Assembly: GCA_035938215.1 (NCBI GenBank)
Contig: DASZHC010000263.1
Location: 1-29,265, forward strand
Length of the DNA: 29,265 nt
Direction of reading: 5' to 3'
Source: DASZHC01 sp035938215
GTDB lineage: Bacteria; Verrucomicrobiota; Verrucomicrobiia; Chthoniobacterales; JAFAMB01
Shown one piece after another: positions 15,405 to 24,018 of the stretch. The notes below the pieces were generated by a model. That model was not told the DNA's origin, did not search any database, and saw only the letters and a program-made list of their open reading frames with translations. The position numbers and the translations under genes were made by a program. Each line of letters opens with the position of its first letter. The stretch's first letter is position 1.

Positions 15405-16381
15405 TCGATTCGATGGTTGCTCAGCCGTTTTCGTTCGATTTCTTTCGAGCCGTTCGAGCGTTGGAGACTGAATTTCGGGAGCGCCCGCGAGTTGGAGCTT
15501 CCGCCCGGCTGGACCAGGATTTTCTCCGCTTCTGCCAGGAGCCGTCCTTGGCTTTCGCGCCTTCGACGCTGAGATCGGTCGAACAAAGGCGCGGTCTTAT
15601 TCGAATCTTTGTGAATTTCCTTGGAATGTTTGGACCCAACGGGCCATTGCCGCAGCACCTGACCGATTTCGCCCGTGACCGCGAACGAAACGCGCACGAT
15701 CCGACCTTCGCTCGCTTTGCGGACGTCTTTCACCATCGCATGATCTCCCTGTTTTACAGAGCATGGGCAATGAATCAGAAAACGGTCGATTTCGATCGGC
15801 CAGACGAATCCCGTTACGCAGTTTACTTTGGCAGTTTCTTTGGGATTGGAACGCCTGCGCTTAGAAATCGCGATTCAGTGCCTGACTTCGCGAAAATTCA
15901 TTTCACCGGGCGGCTTTCGGCCCTGGCTCGCAACGCCGAAGGTTTGCAAGCGATCTTGCAGGACTTCTTCGGTGTTCGCACCGGCGTAGAGGAATTCGCG
16001 CCCTACTGGATGGCAATCCCTGCTGAGAATCAATGCCGGTTGGGGGAGTCGCCGGAAACGGGCAGCCTCGGAATTAATGCGATTGCCGGTTCACGCAAAT
16101 TCGAACCACAGTTGAAGTTTCGGATTCGAATGGGGCCGATGGAACTTGCCGATTTACATCGGCTGGTGCCCTCGGGCAAAAGCTTTAGACAGATAAAGGA
16201 CTGGGTGTTGAACTATCTGAATCAGGAGTTGTTTTGGGACTTAAAATGTGTGCTACGTGCCGGTGCAGTGCCCACAATTTGCCTGGGTCAAGCCGGTATG
16301 CTCGGTTGGACGACCTGGCTAAAGAGCAAACCGTTCACCCGTGATACAGAAGACCCGATTTTCGATCCCGGTGCGTTTTGA
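15368..16381 (+). CDS. tssG: Type VI secretion baseplate protein TssG
   Basis: A 337-aa TssG: MVAQPFSFDFFRAVRALE, FVNFLGMFGPNGPLPQHLTDFARDR, FADVFHHRMISLFYRAW and FFGVRTGVEEF are standard family segments. It bridges two TssF copies in the baseplate wedge and contacts TssK, for which no gene is seen here. The 37-nt overlap with tssF indicates coupled translation. Confidence 0.96.
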   Translation: MAEQDRKTSDSIIDSMVAQPFSFDFFRAVRALETEFRERPRVGASARLDQDFLRFCQEPSLAFAPSTLRSVEQRRGLIRIFVNFLGMFGPNGPLPQHLTDFARDRERNAHDPTFARFADVFHHRMISLFYRAWAMNQKTVDFDRPDESRYAVYFGSFFGIGTPALRNRDSVPDFAKIHFTGRLSALARNAEGLQAILQDFFGVRTGVEEFAPYWMAIPAENQCRLGESPETGSLGINAIAGSRKFEPQLKFRIRMGPMELADLHRLVPSGKSFRQIKDWVLNYLNQELFWDLKCVLRAGAVPTICLGQAGMLGWTTWLKSKPFTRDTEDPIFDPGAF

Positions 16382-16413
16382 AATGTGATCGCATTGCTTA
16401 AACTGAATAAATG

Positions 16414-16441
16414 TTGAAGTTAAGAAGTTGAAGTTAAGAAA
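16414..16441 (+). repeat. 14-bp tandem duplication upstream of tssH
   Basis: TTGAAGTTAAGAAG is repeated in tandem with one mismatch in the second copy. It lies in the 142-bp gap between tssG and the tssH start. It may be slippage. It also supplies an in-frame TTG at 16428 that falsely lengthens the tssH reading frame. Confidence 0.7.
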
Positions 16442-16523
16442 GCTCGACTTTCGGCTCAGACCTTTTCAACCCCCTGAGAACTCATTCCTAATCGTCGAAC
16501 CGCCGGCTCGCGCCTCAAAAACT

Positions 16524-19220
16524 ATGGCTGAGATTAAGAGATCTATCCTGTTCGGAAAACTGAATCCGATTGCCTACAAGGCAGTCGAAAGTGCGACCAT
16601 CTTCTGTAAGATGCGTGGCAATCCATATGTTGAACTAGTTCATTGGCTCCACCAATTGTTTCAGCTTAATGACTCCGATCAACATCGGATCCTGAAATAT
16701 TTCGCCCTGGAGGCCTCTCGCCTTGCCGCAGATCTGACGACGGCTCTCGACAAATTGCCCAGGGGAGCCACCTCAATATCTGATTTTTCGCCACATCTGG
16801 AAGAAGCTGTCGAACGAGGCTGGGTTTTTGGGTCACTGTTGTTTGGCGAAAACCGTGTTCGGACGGGGCATGTAACGGTGGCCTTGCTGAAGACTCCGAG
16901 TCTGCGGAATGTCTTCCTTAATGTCTCCAGGGAATTTTCCAAAATCAAGCTTGAGACTCTGACCGATAAATTTGCTGAAATCGTGCGAGGTTCGCCGGAA
17001 GATCAATTGGGCGCTGCAGATCTGGCGGGTGCCGCCGGCGCCGTTCCGGGTGAAACGAGCGGTGCGCTGCCACCCGCAGAGATGGGCAAACAGGAGGCGC
17101 TCCGGCGGTTTGCCGTCGATCTGACCGAGAAGGCTCGAAAAGGGGAGATCGATCCGATACTGGGTCGCGACGAAGAGATCCGGCAAATTGTCGATATCCT
17201 GATGCGTCGCCGCCAGAATAATCCGATTCTTACTGGAGAAGCCGGCGTCGGCAAGACGGCCGTTGTGGAAGGCTTTGCGATCCGAATTGCGGCTGGAGAC
17301 GTGCCTCCTGCGCTGAAGGAAGTGAGTTTGCGAACGCTTGACCTGGGGTTGCTGCAAGCTGGGGCGAGTATGAAGGGTGAGTTTGAGAACCGGCTCCGCC
17401 AAGTAATCGACGAGGTTCAAGCTTCCCCAAAGCCAATCATCCTTTTCATCGACGAGGCTCACACATTGATTGGCGCTGGAGGCGCTGCGGGACAAGGAGA
17501 TGCTGCCAACCTCCTTAAACCGGCTCTTGCGCGCGGCACGTTGCGAACAATCGCGGCCACGACGTGGGCCGAATACAAAAAGTATTTTGAAAAGGATCCC
17601 GCGTTGACCCGGCGCTTTCAGGTGATCAAGGTGGAAGAGCCGAGCGAGGAAAAGGCAATCCTCATGATCCGTGGTCTGGCGCCTGTTCTAGAAAAACACC
17701 ATGGTGTGAATTTGTTGGATGAAGCATTGGAGGCTGCGGCCCGCTTATCCCACCGCTATATCCCGTCGAGGCAGTTGCCCGACAAAGCCGTAAGCCTCAT
17801 TGATACAGCCTGTGCTCGTGTCGCGATCAGCCAGCACGCCACCCCGCCGGCGCTTGAAGACTGTCAACGCCGTATCTATGCGCTGGAAAGTGAGCTATCA
17901 ATTGTCGAGCGGGAGTCCGCCATTGGAATCGATCACAAGGAACGCGTCGACACGATACAATCTTCTTTGGATACCGAAAAAAAGCGGCGGACCGAACTCC
18001 AGGAACTTTACGAGAAGGAGAAAAATGTCGTAAGCCAGATCCTTGAAATGCGCCGTTCACTTGCGCCGAACGGTTCTGTTGGCTCCGACGGAAAAGCAGA
18101 AGCGAAGCAAGAAGAGAAGCCCGCGGCGGATCGCACGGTGTTAGTCGAGAATTTGCGAGGATTGGAGAAACAGCTTGCAGAGATTCAGGGGGAGAATCCT
18201 CTGATCTTGCCGAGCGTAGACGAACAAGCCGTTGCCTCGGTCGTTGCTGACTGGACGGGAATTCCGGTAGGGCGAATGGTGAAAAACGAGATTCAGGCAG
18301 TTTTGAGCCTTGCAGATAATCTTGAAAAGCGCGTTATCGGGCAACGTCATGGCCTGGAAGCGATCGCCAAGCGAATTCAAACTTCGCGGGCGGGACTCGA
18401 CAATCCGAGCAAACCCATAGGGGTTTTCCTGCTCGCCGGCCCCAGTGGCGTGGGAAAGACCGAGACAGCGCTCACGCTTGCCGAGACCCTCTACGGCGGT
18501 GAAACTAACATTATCACAATCAACATGAGCGAATTCCAGGAGGCGCATACCGTCTCGACGCTCAAGGGATCGCCACCTGGATATGTTGGTTATGGGGAAG
18601 GTGGAGTCTTAACCGAGGCGGTTCGCCGTCGTCCGTACAGTGTGGTCCTGCTTGATGAAGTGGAGAAGGCGCATCCCGATGTGCATGAAATATTTTTTCA
18701 GGTCTTCGACAAGGGAATGATGGAAGACGGCGAAGGAAGGCTCATCGACTTCAAAAATACGATTATATTTCTCACGACAAATGTTGGAAGCGACTTGATC
18801 ATGAACCTCTGCAAGGATCCTGATCTTATGCCTTCCTGGGAGGGGGTTGCCCAGGCGTTGCGGCCTCCATTGCTCAAGGTTTTTCCCGCTGCACTGTTAG
18901 GACGGCTAGTCGTCATACCCTATTACCCCTTAAGCGACGCAATGTTAAAATCAATCATCCGATTGCAGCTCAGCCGCGTTCAAAAACGGACTGCGGAAAA
19001 TCTGGGAATCGAATTGAACTATGATCCAGCAGTTGTGGACCTGATTGCGAGTCGGTGTACTGAACTGGAGAGCGGCGGACGCATGGTTGATGCTATACTG
19101 ACGCAGACACTTCTGCCCGACATCAGTCGGGAATTGCTAACTCGTCTGATGGAGGGTACGCCCGCAAAGAGAGTCGAGGTTAACGTTAAGGACCAGGCTT
19201 TTGCCTACAACTATTCATAA
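16524..19220 (+). CDS. tssH: Type VI secretion ATPase TssH (ClpV)
   Basis: An 898-aa AAA+ unfoldase that disassembles contracted sheaths for reuse. The start is the ATG at 16524 because MAEIKRSILFGKLNPIAYKAVESATIFCKMRGNPYVELVHW is the canonical ClpV N-terminus; the frame is open from a TTG at 16428. First AAA domain: Walker A GEAGVGKT (~238-245), Walker B ILFIDEAHTLIGAG. A coiled middle domain follows at roughly 460-580 (EKKRRTELQELYEKEKNVVSQILEM). Second AAA domain: Walker A GPSGVGKT (~639-646), Walker B VVLLDEVEKAHPDVHE. GYVGYGEGG is the pore-loop region. It is the last gene of the uninterrupted tssA-tssH run; the RAYT/REP region follows directly. Confidence 0.97.
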   Translation: MAEIKRSILFGKLNPIAYKAVESATIFCKMRGNPYVELVHWLHQLFQLNDSDQHRILKYFALEASRLAADLTTALDKLPRGATSISDFSPHLEEAVERGWVFGSLLFGENRVRTGHVTVALLKTPSLRNVFLNVSREFSKIKLETLTDKFAEIVRGSPEDQLGAADLAGAAGAVPGETSGALPPAEMGKQEALRRFAVDLTEKARKGEIDPILGRDEEIRQIVDILMRRRQNNPILTGEAGVGKTAVVEGFAIRIAAGDVPPALKEVSLRTLDLGLLQAGASMKGEFENRLRQVIDEVQASPKPIILFIDEAHTLIGAGGAAGQGDAANLLKPALARGTLRTIAATTWAEYKKYFEKDPALTRRFQVIKVEEPSEEKAILMIRGLAPVLEKHHGVNLLDEALEAAARLSHRYIPSRQLPDKAVSLIDTACARVAISQHATPPALEDCQRRIYALESELSIVERESAIGIDHKERVDTIQSSLDTEKKRRTELQELYEKEKNVVSQILEMRRSLAPNGSVGSDGKAEAKQEEKPAADRTVLVENLRGLEKQLAEIQGENPLILPSVDEQAVASVVADWTGIPVGRMVKNEIQAVLSLADNLEKRVIGQRHGLEAIAKRIQTSRAGLDNPSKPIGVFLLAGPSGVGKTETALTLAETLYGGETNIITINMSEFQEAHTVSTLKGSPPGYVGYGEGGVLTEAVRRRPYSVVLLDEVEKAHPDVHEIFFQVFDKGMMEDGEGRLIDFKNTIIFLTTNVGSDLIMNLCKDPDLMPSWEGVAQALRPPLLKVFPAALLGRLVVIPYYPLSDAMLKSIIRLQLSRVQKRTAENLGIELNYDPAVVDLIASRCTELESGGRMVDAILTQTLLPDISRELLTRLMEGTPAKRVEVNVKDQAFAYNYS

Positions 19221-19249
19221 CTCCGGGGGGGTTGCGAGCGCACGGCAAA

Positions 19250-19428
19250 TGGTAGGGCGAGGCTTGCCGAGCCTGAAACCAAGAACGCCGCAGGCTCATT
19301 TGTCCCGCACGCGGGACGAATTCGCCCTACCATATTGGGTGTTAGCCGGCCGATTCCAGGAACCACGGAGGCATGATAAGGAAATGGTAGGGCGAGGCTT
19401 GCCGAGCCTGAAACCAAAAGCCCTACCA
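19250..19428. repeat. REP-like palindromes on the 3' side of the RAYT gene (two units)
   Basis: Unit 1 (19250-19332) is an ~83-bp palindrome with arms GGTAGGGCGA... / ...TTCGCCCTACC and inner hairpins GGCTTGCCGAGCC and GTCCCGC-AC-GCGGGAC. Unit 2 (from 19385, 135 bp later) lacks the middle part and runs into the RAYT 3' end: the RAYT stop codon (CTA on this strand at 19423-19425) lies inside the unit's GGGCCCTACCA-like arm. The intervening ~52 bp (ATATTGGGTGTTAGCCGGCC...) is the same spacer as in the right-hand array. Confidence 0.88.
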
Positions 19429-19848
19429 CCTTTCTTTAATTGGGAATAATTCCCCTTGGTAGGGCCATTCTTCGGCTCTGTCCACGAGACCCTTCCGAAC
19501 GGGATTATTGAGCATGTAAAGATATTTTGCTTCGGCACTTTCCCAGGAACGGATACGATGATGAAAGGCGCCCGGCTGCCACCGAAAAGCTTTGTTGGCC
19601 ATCATGCGCGAAGCCTTAGCTTTCCAGGCCGTTACCCAACGGTCGAAACTTATCCCATAGGAGCCGGGCCAAGCAAAGAAGTGCAAGTGGTCCGGCATCA
19701 GTACATAGCGGCTCACCTTCCAATCCGAAAGAGATCGCCAGACTTCTATTAGGACCCGGTGAGGCTCCGGCTGCGCTAGCCATGCGAAGCGGTTCTTCGT
19801 GCAAACGGTGAGAAAAACTAAGGTTGGGTGATCCCAGGAAGCAATCAC
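19423..19848 (-). CDS. REP-associated tyrosine transposase (RAYT, Y1 family)
   Basis: A small Y1 (HUH) single-strand transposase/nuclease, about 141 aa from a GTG at 19848. Seen: VFLTVCTKNRFAWL in the first strand, the HUH motif YVLMPDHLHFF (His54/His56), the helix YGISFDRWVTAWKAKASRMM, then GAFHHRIRS and YLYMLNNPVRKGLV with candidate catalytic Tyr109 or Tyr111, and the RAYT signature NPVRKGLV...EWPYQGEL. RAYTs cut and join REP palindromes as single strands and are usually single-copy domesticated genes. The frame is open upstream to 19986 inside a repeat unit, but those residues do not look like the family; the start is uncertain. Both sides are flanked by the palindromes it probably acts on. 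Confidence 0.8.
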   Translation of the reverse strand: MIASWDHPTLVFLTVCTKNRFAWLAQPEPHRVLIEVWRSLSDWKVSRYVLMPDHLHFFAWPGSYGISFDRWVTAWKAKASRMMANKAFRWQPGAFHHRIRSWESAEAKYLYMLNNPVRKGLVDRAEEWPYQGELFPIKERW

Positions 19849-19954
19849 GCCACGGGCAGGCCGGGAACGAGAGTAAAAATGGTTCGTATAACAACATGAA
19901 ACAAAGAAGATATAATATATGGCCTTGTCACGCAAGATGATTTCTCTTGCAAAT

Positions 19955-20441
19955 TGTAGGGCGAGGCTTGCCGAGCCTGAGACCAAGAAGGCCGCAGGCT
20001 CATTTGTCCCGCACGCGGGAGGAATTCGCCCTACCTATTGGGTGTTATCCGGCCGATTTCCAGGAAGCCACGAGGCGTGCTAAGGCAAATGGTAGGGCGA
20101 GGCTCGCCGAGCCTAAGACCCAAGAACGCCGCAGGCTCATTTGTCCCGCACGCGGGGGGAATTCGCCCTACCTATTGGGTGTTATGCGGCCGATTTCCAG
20201 GAAGCCACGAGGCGTACTAAGGCAAATGGTAGGGCGAGGCTCGCCGAGCCTAAGACCCGAGAACGTCGCAGGCTCATTTGTCCCGCACGCGGGACGAATT
20301 CGCCCTACCATATTGGGTGTTATGCGGCCGATTTCCCCGAAACAACAGAGTCATGGTAAGCCAATTGGTAGGGCGAGGCTTGCCGAAACCAGAAAACGCC
20401 GCAGGCTCATTGGCCCCTTCGCGTGCCGAATTCGCCCTACC
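19955..20441. repeat. REP-like palindrome array, four units
   Basis: Units at 19955-20036, 20090-20172, 20227-20310 and 20366-20441, about 135-139 bp apart. Each repeats the ~82-bp palindrome (GGTAGGGCGAGGCT / GAATTCGCCCTACC) with two internal hairpins. Spacers (TATTGGGTGTTATGCGGCCG...) are also conserved, so the real repeat period is ~135 bp. The last unit is the most diverged. The array lies between the RAYT gene and the 3' end of the minus-strand gene at 20453. Reading frames through it are artefacts. Confidence 0.9.
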
Positions 20442-20452
20442 GCCATCTCAGA

Positions 20453-21514
20453 CTACCCGCGAAAACTTTTGAAGGGGGGAAGGTAAGTTACGAGCGAAGC
20501 CTTGTAATTGGGGTCAAGTGGCAGGGTGAACGGCCGACCTTGCGAGTCGCGCGTTTCCATTCCGGCGATGAAAAAGGGTCCATTGCCGGAATATCGGGAA
20601 GGACTCATGATATTTCTAGCAACGAAGCGGGAAACCGCACCCCAGTCGGGCGCCGCAGCAGAATCGGTGATGATATGGTCGTGATTCTCGCCCAGAATTG
20701 AGACACGCAACGCTAACCCGCCACCCGATTCGACCCCGGCTCCGCGACCGGTCTCTCCGTGGCGAACGGGCCCCGGGCGCCGGCGGGAGTTGGGAACTAC
20801 AGGCGCATCGCCGGGACCATCCAGGAATAATGACGCTCCGGTTCCTGGCGGCCTTTTCGTCCACTGCCGCAGCGTTCGCACACTGCGAAAGAAATTGTTT
20901 CTCGGGGCTGGATTGACCCGCGCGTAAAACATCCCGACCTTTGGCGCGCTGATCGCCAGTATGTCGAGGATATCCCCTAACGCGGCCAGCGCCGCTCGAT
21001 TCGCACCCAGGTTGCAAGCCCGGATCTCCACTTCGGCGATACCCGAGTTACGAAATTGTCTCAGCTTGTGATCAAGCCGCAGCAGAATGCTGGCTTTCAG
21101 CACGCCATCGCTTGTCTGAAGATCCTTGACCTGCTTCGGATCGATATCCTTTGTGAAGTCGGGTTGCAGTTGTTTAAGCCGGCGCAGTTCTACAAACACC
21201 TCCTGGGTCGCCAGCACGGAAGAATCCGAAGAGACGGGCATGGTAAATCCGACCGGATTGTCCCACGAGCCAAGGAAATGGCCATGCTCGATCAGAAGGA
21301 ATGTCATGAAACCGTGCCGCGAACCTTCGACCATTTTGTCGATCACTTTCTCGAAGGTCATGTCCGGGATCGAGATAATCGGCCCGTCGATCGGAATTCC
21401 GACAGCGGTCAACTCCAGGGCAGTCGATGGCTCCTGCGGAAACATTCGATAGTAATCCCGCACGGGTTGGAAGGTCGGATCGCCATCGACGATAGTGGCC
21501 ACAAACTTTTTCAT
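20453..21514 (-). CDS. Unknown protein next to vgrG with a His-Gly / Ala-Cys layout (candidate clan CD peptidase or effector)
   Basis: A 353-aa protein that I cannot assign to a named family with confidence. The start is well supported: ATG at 21514 with GGGAGG about 7 nt upstream. No signal peptide or TM helix is seen. The N-terminal half has two hydrophobic strands, each ending in a potential catalytic residue: FMTFLLIEHGHFLG (His77-Gly78) and AEVEIRACNLGANRAALAALGDIL (Ala166-Cys167). A hydrophobic block then HG, and a second then AC, is the layout of clan CD cysteine peptidases (caspase, gingipain, C80/DUF4347-like). Residues ~220-265 form a Pro/Gly/Arg-rich linker; the C-terminal ~85 residues are a separate unknown segment. 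It is divergent from vgrG with 238 bp between starts, so a T6SS cargo role is plausible but unproven. The 3' end lies 12 bp from the REP array. Confidence 0.7.
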   Translation of the reverse strand: MKKFVATIVDGDPTFQPVRDYYRMFPQEPSTALELTAVGIPIDGPIISIPDMTFEKVIDKMVEGSRHGFMTFLLIEHGHFLGSWDNPVGFTMPVSSDSSVLATQEVFVELRRLKQLQPDFTKDIDPKQVKDLQTSDGVLKASILLRLDHKLRQFRNSGIAEVEIRACNLGANRAALAALGDILDILAISAPKVGMFYARVNPAPRNNFFRSVRTLRQWTKRPPGTGASLFLDGPGDAPVVPNSRRRPGPVRHGETGRGAGVESGGGLALRVSILGENHDHIITDSAAAPDWGAVSRFVARNIMSPSRYSGNGPFFIAGMETRDSQGRPFTLPLDPNYKASLVTYLPPFKSFRG

Positions 21515-21563
21515 GATCGACCTCCCATTGCACCGGGCGAAATGATCCTCTCAGGCGCAACCA

Positions 21564-21659
21564 TAGAATCCTTGAAAAGCGAAAGTCGTTGTGGACCGGT
21601 CAAGTTTTTTCTGTATCTGCACATTAAGCATCAGGCGTTTTTGCTTTTCAAGGATTCTA
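21564..21659 (+). repeat. Palindromic element, copy 4 (96 bp)
   Basis: Left arm TAGAATCCTTGAAAAGCGAA (two changes further in), right arm ending GCTTTTCAAGGATTCTA, centre GTTGTGGACCGGTCAAG then a T-run and CTGTATCTGCACATTAAGCA. Flanked by TA on both sides. It lies in the divergent gap between the unknown gene at 20453-21514 and vgrG, 93 bp before the vgrG ATG. No 85-bp partner. Confidence 0.9.
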
Positions 21660-21752
21660 TCGGGCCGCGAAATGTCTTGTTCAACTCAGCGCGCTCCGGC
21701 ATGCTTATGGCCGTCCGCTTTAGATCGCAATCTCGTCTTTTCTCGAGGATAT

Positions 21753-23993
21753 ATGAGTTACACACAGGATGGACGCCGCCTGGCAATCCAGACGCCTTTG
21801 GGCAAAGACAAGCTCCTCCTTGTCGGTTTCAACGGCCATGAGGGAATCAGCCAGTTGTTCAGCTTCCAAGTTGAGGTTTTGGCTGAAATCGCGACCGAGG
21901 TGGCCTTCGACCAGCTGCTGGGTCAAAAGGTGACGATTGCAGTGGAAATATCGACCGGGAAAAAACGATATTTCAACGGCATCGTCACCAGGGTGACGGA
22001 AGGAGAACAAGGGTCGCTCTTCCGAGAATATACCTTGGAAGTTGTTCCGCAGTTTTGGTTGCTGACCCGACTGGCACGGTCGCGCATTTTCCAGCATATC
22101 ACCGTACCTGACATACTGAAGAAGGTATTTGAGGGATTAGATGTTAGCTATGAGTTGCGCGGTACGTTTTACGAGCGGGATTATTGCGTCCAGTATAGGG
22201 AGACCGATTTCAATTTCGCATGCCGCCTGATGGAAGAGGAGGGCATCTTCTATTTTTTCAAGCACAGCGACGGCAGCCATCAAATGGTTGTCGCGAACAG
22301 TCCAACGAGTCACGAGGAAGTGCCGATTGCTTCGAATGTGATCTACGAGACAATGGAAGGCGGGTTTCGCGAGGAAAGCCGCGTTCATAGCTGGATCAAG
22401 ATGCAGGAGCTACGCTCGGGGAAGTATACGCTCTGGGACCATTCTTTCGAGCTGCCGCACAAGCACCTTGAAGCCAGCAAAACAACCCTCGAAAGTGTCT
22501 CGGTCGGCACGGTTACCCACAAGCTGAATGTCGCTAACAATCAAAAGCTGGAAGTTTATGACTTTCCCGGTGAGTACGCTCAAAGGTTCGATGGCGTGAA
22601 TGCGAGTGGCGGTGACCAGCAGTCTGATTTGCAAAAGATCTTCGAGGACAACAAACGTACCGTCGAGATTCGTATGCAGGAGGAGTCCGTTCCGGCGATC
22701 TTGATTCAAGGTTCTTCGCAGTGCGGCCAGTTCACGAGCGGTTATAAATTCACCCTTGAACGACATTTCAACGCGAATGGTACCTATGTTCTAGCAACCG
22801 TACTGCATACTTGCAGGCAGGACAATTATCGATCGACGGGCGCAGGGTTCTCGTACGACAATAGCTTCACCTGTCTGCCGATCGATTTGCCTTTCCGGCC
22901 GTCGAGAACCGCTGCGAAACCGTCCGTGCCCGGCACCCAGACAGCCGTCGTGGTTGGTCCGTCTGACAAAGAGCTTTTCACCGACAAATATGGCCGAGTG
23001 AAGGTGCAATTTCATTGGGACCGGGAGGGCAAGAACGACGCGAATAGCTCGTGCTGGATTCGCGTAGGCCAGCTTTGGGCCGGAAAAAGATGGGGTGCGA
23101 GCTTTTGGCCGCGTATTGGGCAGGAAGTTATCGTGGACTTTCTGGAGGGCGACCCTGATCAGCCAATTATTGTGGGCGGTGTTTATAATGCTGAGCAGAT
23201 GCCCCCTTATCTGGGCGATGGTTTGGACTCCAAGCACAAGAATGATCCAAACGTCAGCGGCATCAAATCCAACACCACGCTCGGCGGTGTTGGCTTCAAT
23301 GAAATCCGGTTCGATGATACAAAGGGCAAGGAGCAGGTATTCATGCATGCCGAGCGGAACTTCGAGGTGACGACGAAAAACGATTCACTCGATCGAACAT
23401 TCGGCAGCCGGCACCAGATCATCGGTCAGGAAAAAGACGGCAGTAAGACCGGGGACCAACTCGAAACGGTTTACCATGACAAGCAGATCAAGGTTAACCA
23501 CGACCATGTCGAACAGATTGGCAACAGTATGCAACTCTACATAGGGGGCGTCGACAGCGGAACTGGAGATCTCGACATCGTTATCGACGGAGAAAAAAAG
23601 GAATCGGTCGGCAAAGACGACCATTTGCACGTTAAGGGCAATCGAAAAGAAAAGATAGATAGCGACCAATCCTTAACAGTTGGGGGTAGCCAGCAGGAAA
23701 AGGTCGGGATGAAGCACGCTGTAGACGCCGGTCAGGAGATACATCTCAAGGGGGGCATGACGGTCGTTATTGAGGCAGGGATGCAGCTGACATTGAAAGC
23801 CGCCGGTGGGTTTGTCGATATTGGTCCGACTGGAGTGACAATTCAAGGGCCCATGGTAATGATTAACAGCGGCGGAGCTGCGGGCTCGGGAAGTGGAAGC
23901 AGTCCCAACTCGCCCACAGATCCCAAGCAGGCTAACCCCAAAGATCCCACCGTTGCGGATGACTCCAAGTCTGGACAAAAATCTAGTAAGTAG
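21753..23993 (+). CDS. vgrG: Type VI secretion spike protein VgrG (TssI)
   Basis: A 746-aa spike protein. The start is ATG 21753 with GAGG 5 nt upstream; a longer frame from 21591 merely reads through palindromic copy 4. The gp27-like part (~1-380) shows RDYCVQYRETDFNFACRLMEEEGIFYFFKH. The gp5-like OB fold follows (~405-490: TDKYGRVKVQFHWDREG, CWIRVGQLWAGKRWGASFWPRIGQEVIVDFLEGDPDQPIIVGGVYN). Then comes a beta-helix needle with repeated DH/K-rich turns (~500-700). The C-terminal ~40 residues are Gly/Ser/Pro/Lys-rich and disordered-looking. No enzymatic extension is recognised, so effectors probably ride via PAAR or a separate gene. PAAR starts 25 nt downstream. Confidence 0.97.
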   Translation: MSYTQDGRRLAIQTPLGKDKLLLVGFNGHEGISQLFSFQVEVLAEIATEVAFDQLLGQKVTIAVEISTGKKRYFNGIVTRVTEGEQGSLFREYTLEVVPQFWLLTRLARSRIFQHITVPDILKKVFEGLDVSYELRGTFYERDYCVQYRETDFNFACRLMEEEGIFYFFKHSDGSHQMVVANSPTSHEEVPIASNVIYETMEGGFREESRVHSWIKMQELRSGKYTLWDHSFELPHKHLEASKTTLESVSVGTVTHKLNVANNQKLEVYDFPGEYAQRFDGVNASGGDQQSDLQKIFEDNKRTVEIRMQEESVPAILIQGSSQCGQFTSGYKFTLERHFNANGTYVLATVLHTCRQDNYRSTGAGFSYDNSFTCLPIDLPFRPSRTAAKPSVPGTQTAVVVGPSDKELFTDKYGRVKVQFHWDREGKNDANSSCWIRVGQLWAGKRWGASFWPRIGQEVIVDFLEGDPDQPIIVGGVYNAEQMPPYLGDGLDSKHKNDPNVSGIKSNTTLGGVGFNEIRFDDTKGKEQVFMHAERNFEVTTKNDSLDRTFGSRHQIIGQEKDGSKTGDQLETVYHDKQIKVNHDHVEQIGNSMQLYIGGVDSGTGDLDIVIDGEKKESVGKDDHLHVKGNRKEKIDSDQSLTVGGSQQEKVGMKHAVDAGQEIHLKGGMTVVIEAGMQLTLKAAGGFVDIGPTGVTIQGPMVMINSGGAAGSGSGSSPNSPTDPKQANPKDPTVADDSKSGQKSSK

Positions 23994-24018
23994 GGCGTTA
24001 TAAACTAAAGAAAATAGT

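Noticed and set aside
16428..16523. N-terminal extension of ClpV from a TTG
   Set aside because: The TTG is in a 14-bp tandem duplication; the canonical ClpV start is at 16524.
19947..20486. CRISPR-like array or repeated reading frame
   Set aside because: Both repeats and spacers are conserved, units are ~82-bp palindromes, no cas genes; it is a REP array beside a RAYT gene.
21591..21752. Extended VgrG start
   Set aside because: It covers palindromic copy 4; ATG 21753 has a ribosome-binding site and the VgrG N-terminus.
21056..21841. 261-aa plus-strand frame
   Set aside because: Antisense to the better supported minus-strand gene (20453-21514) and then runs into vgrG; no recognisable family.
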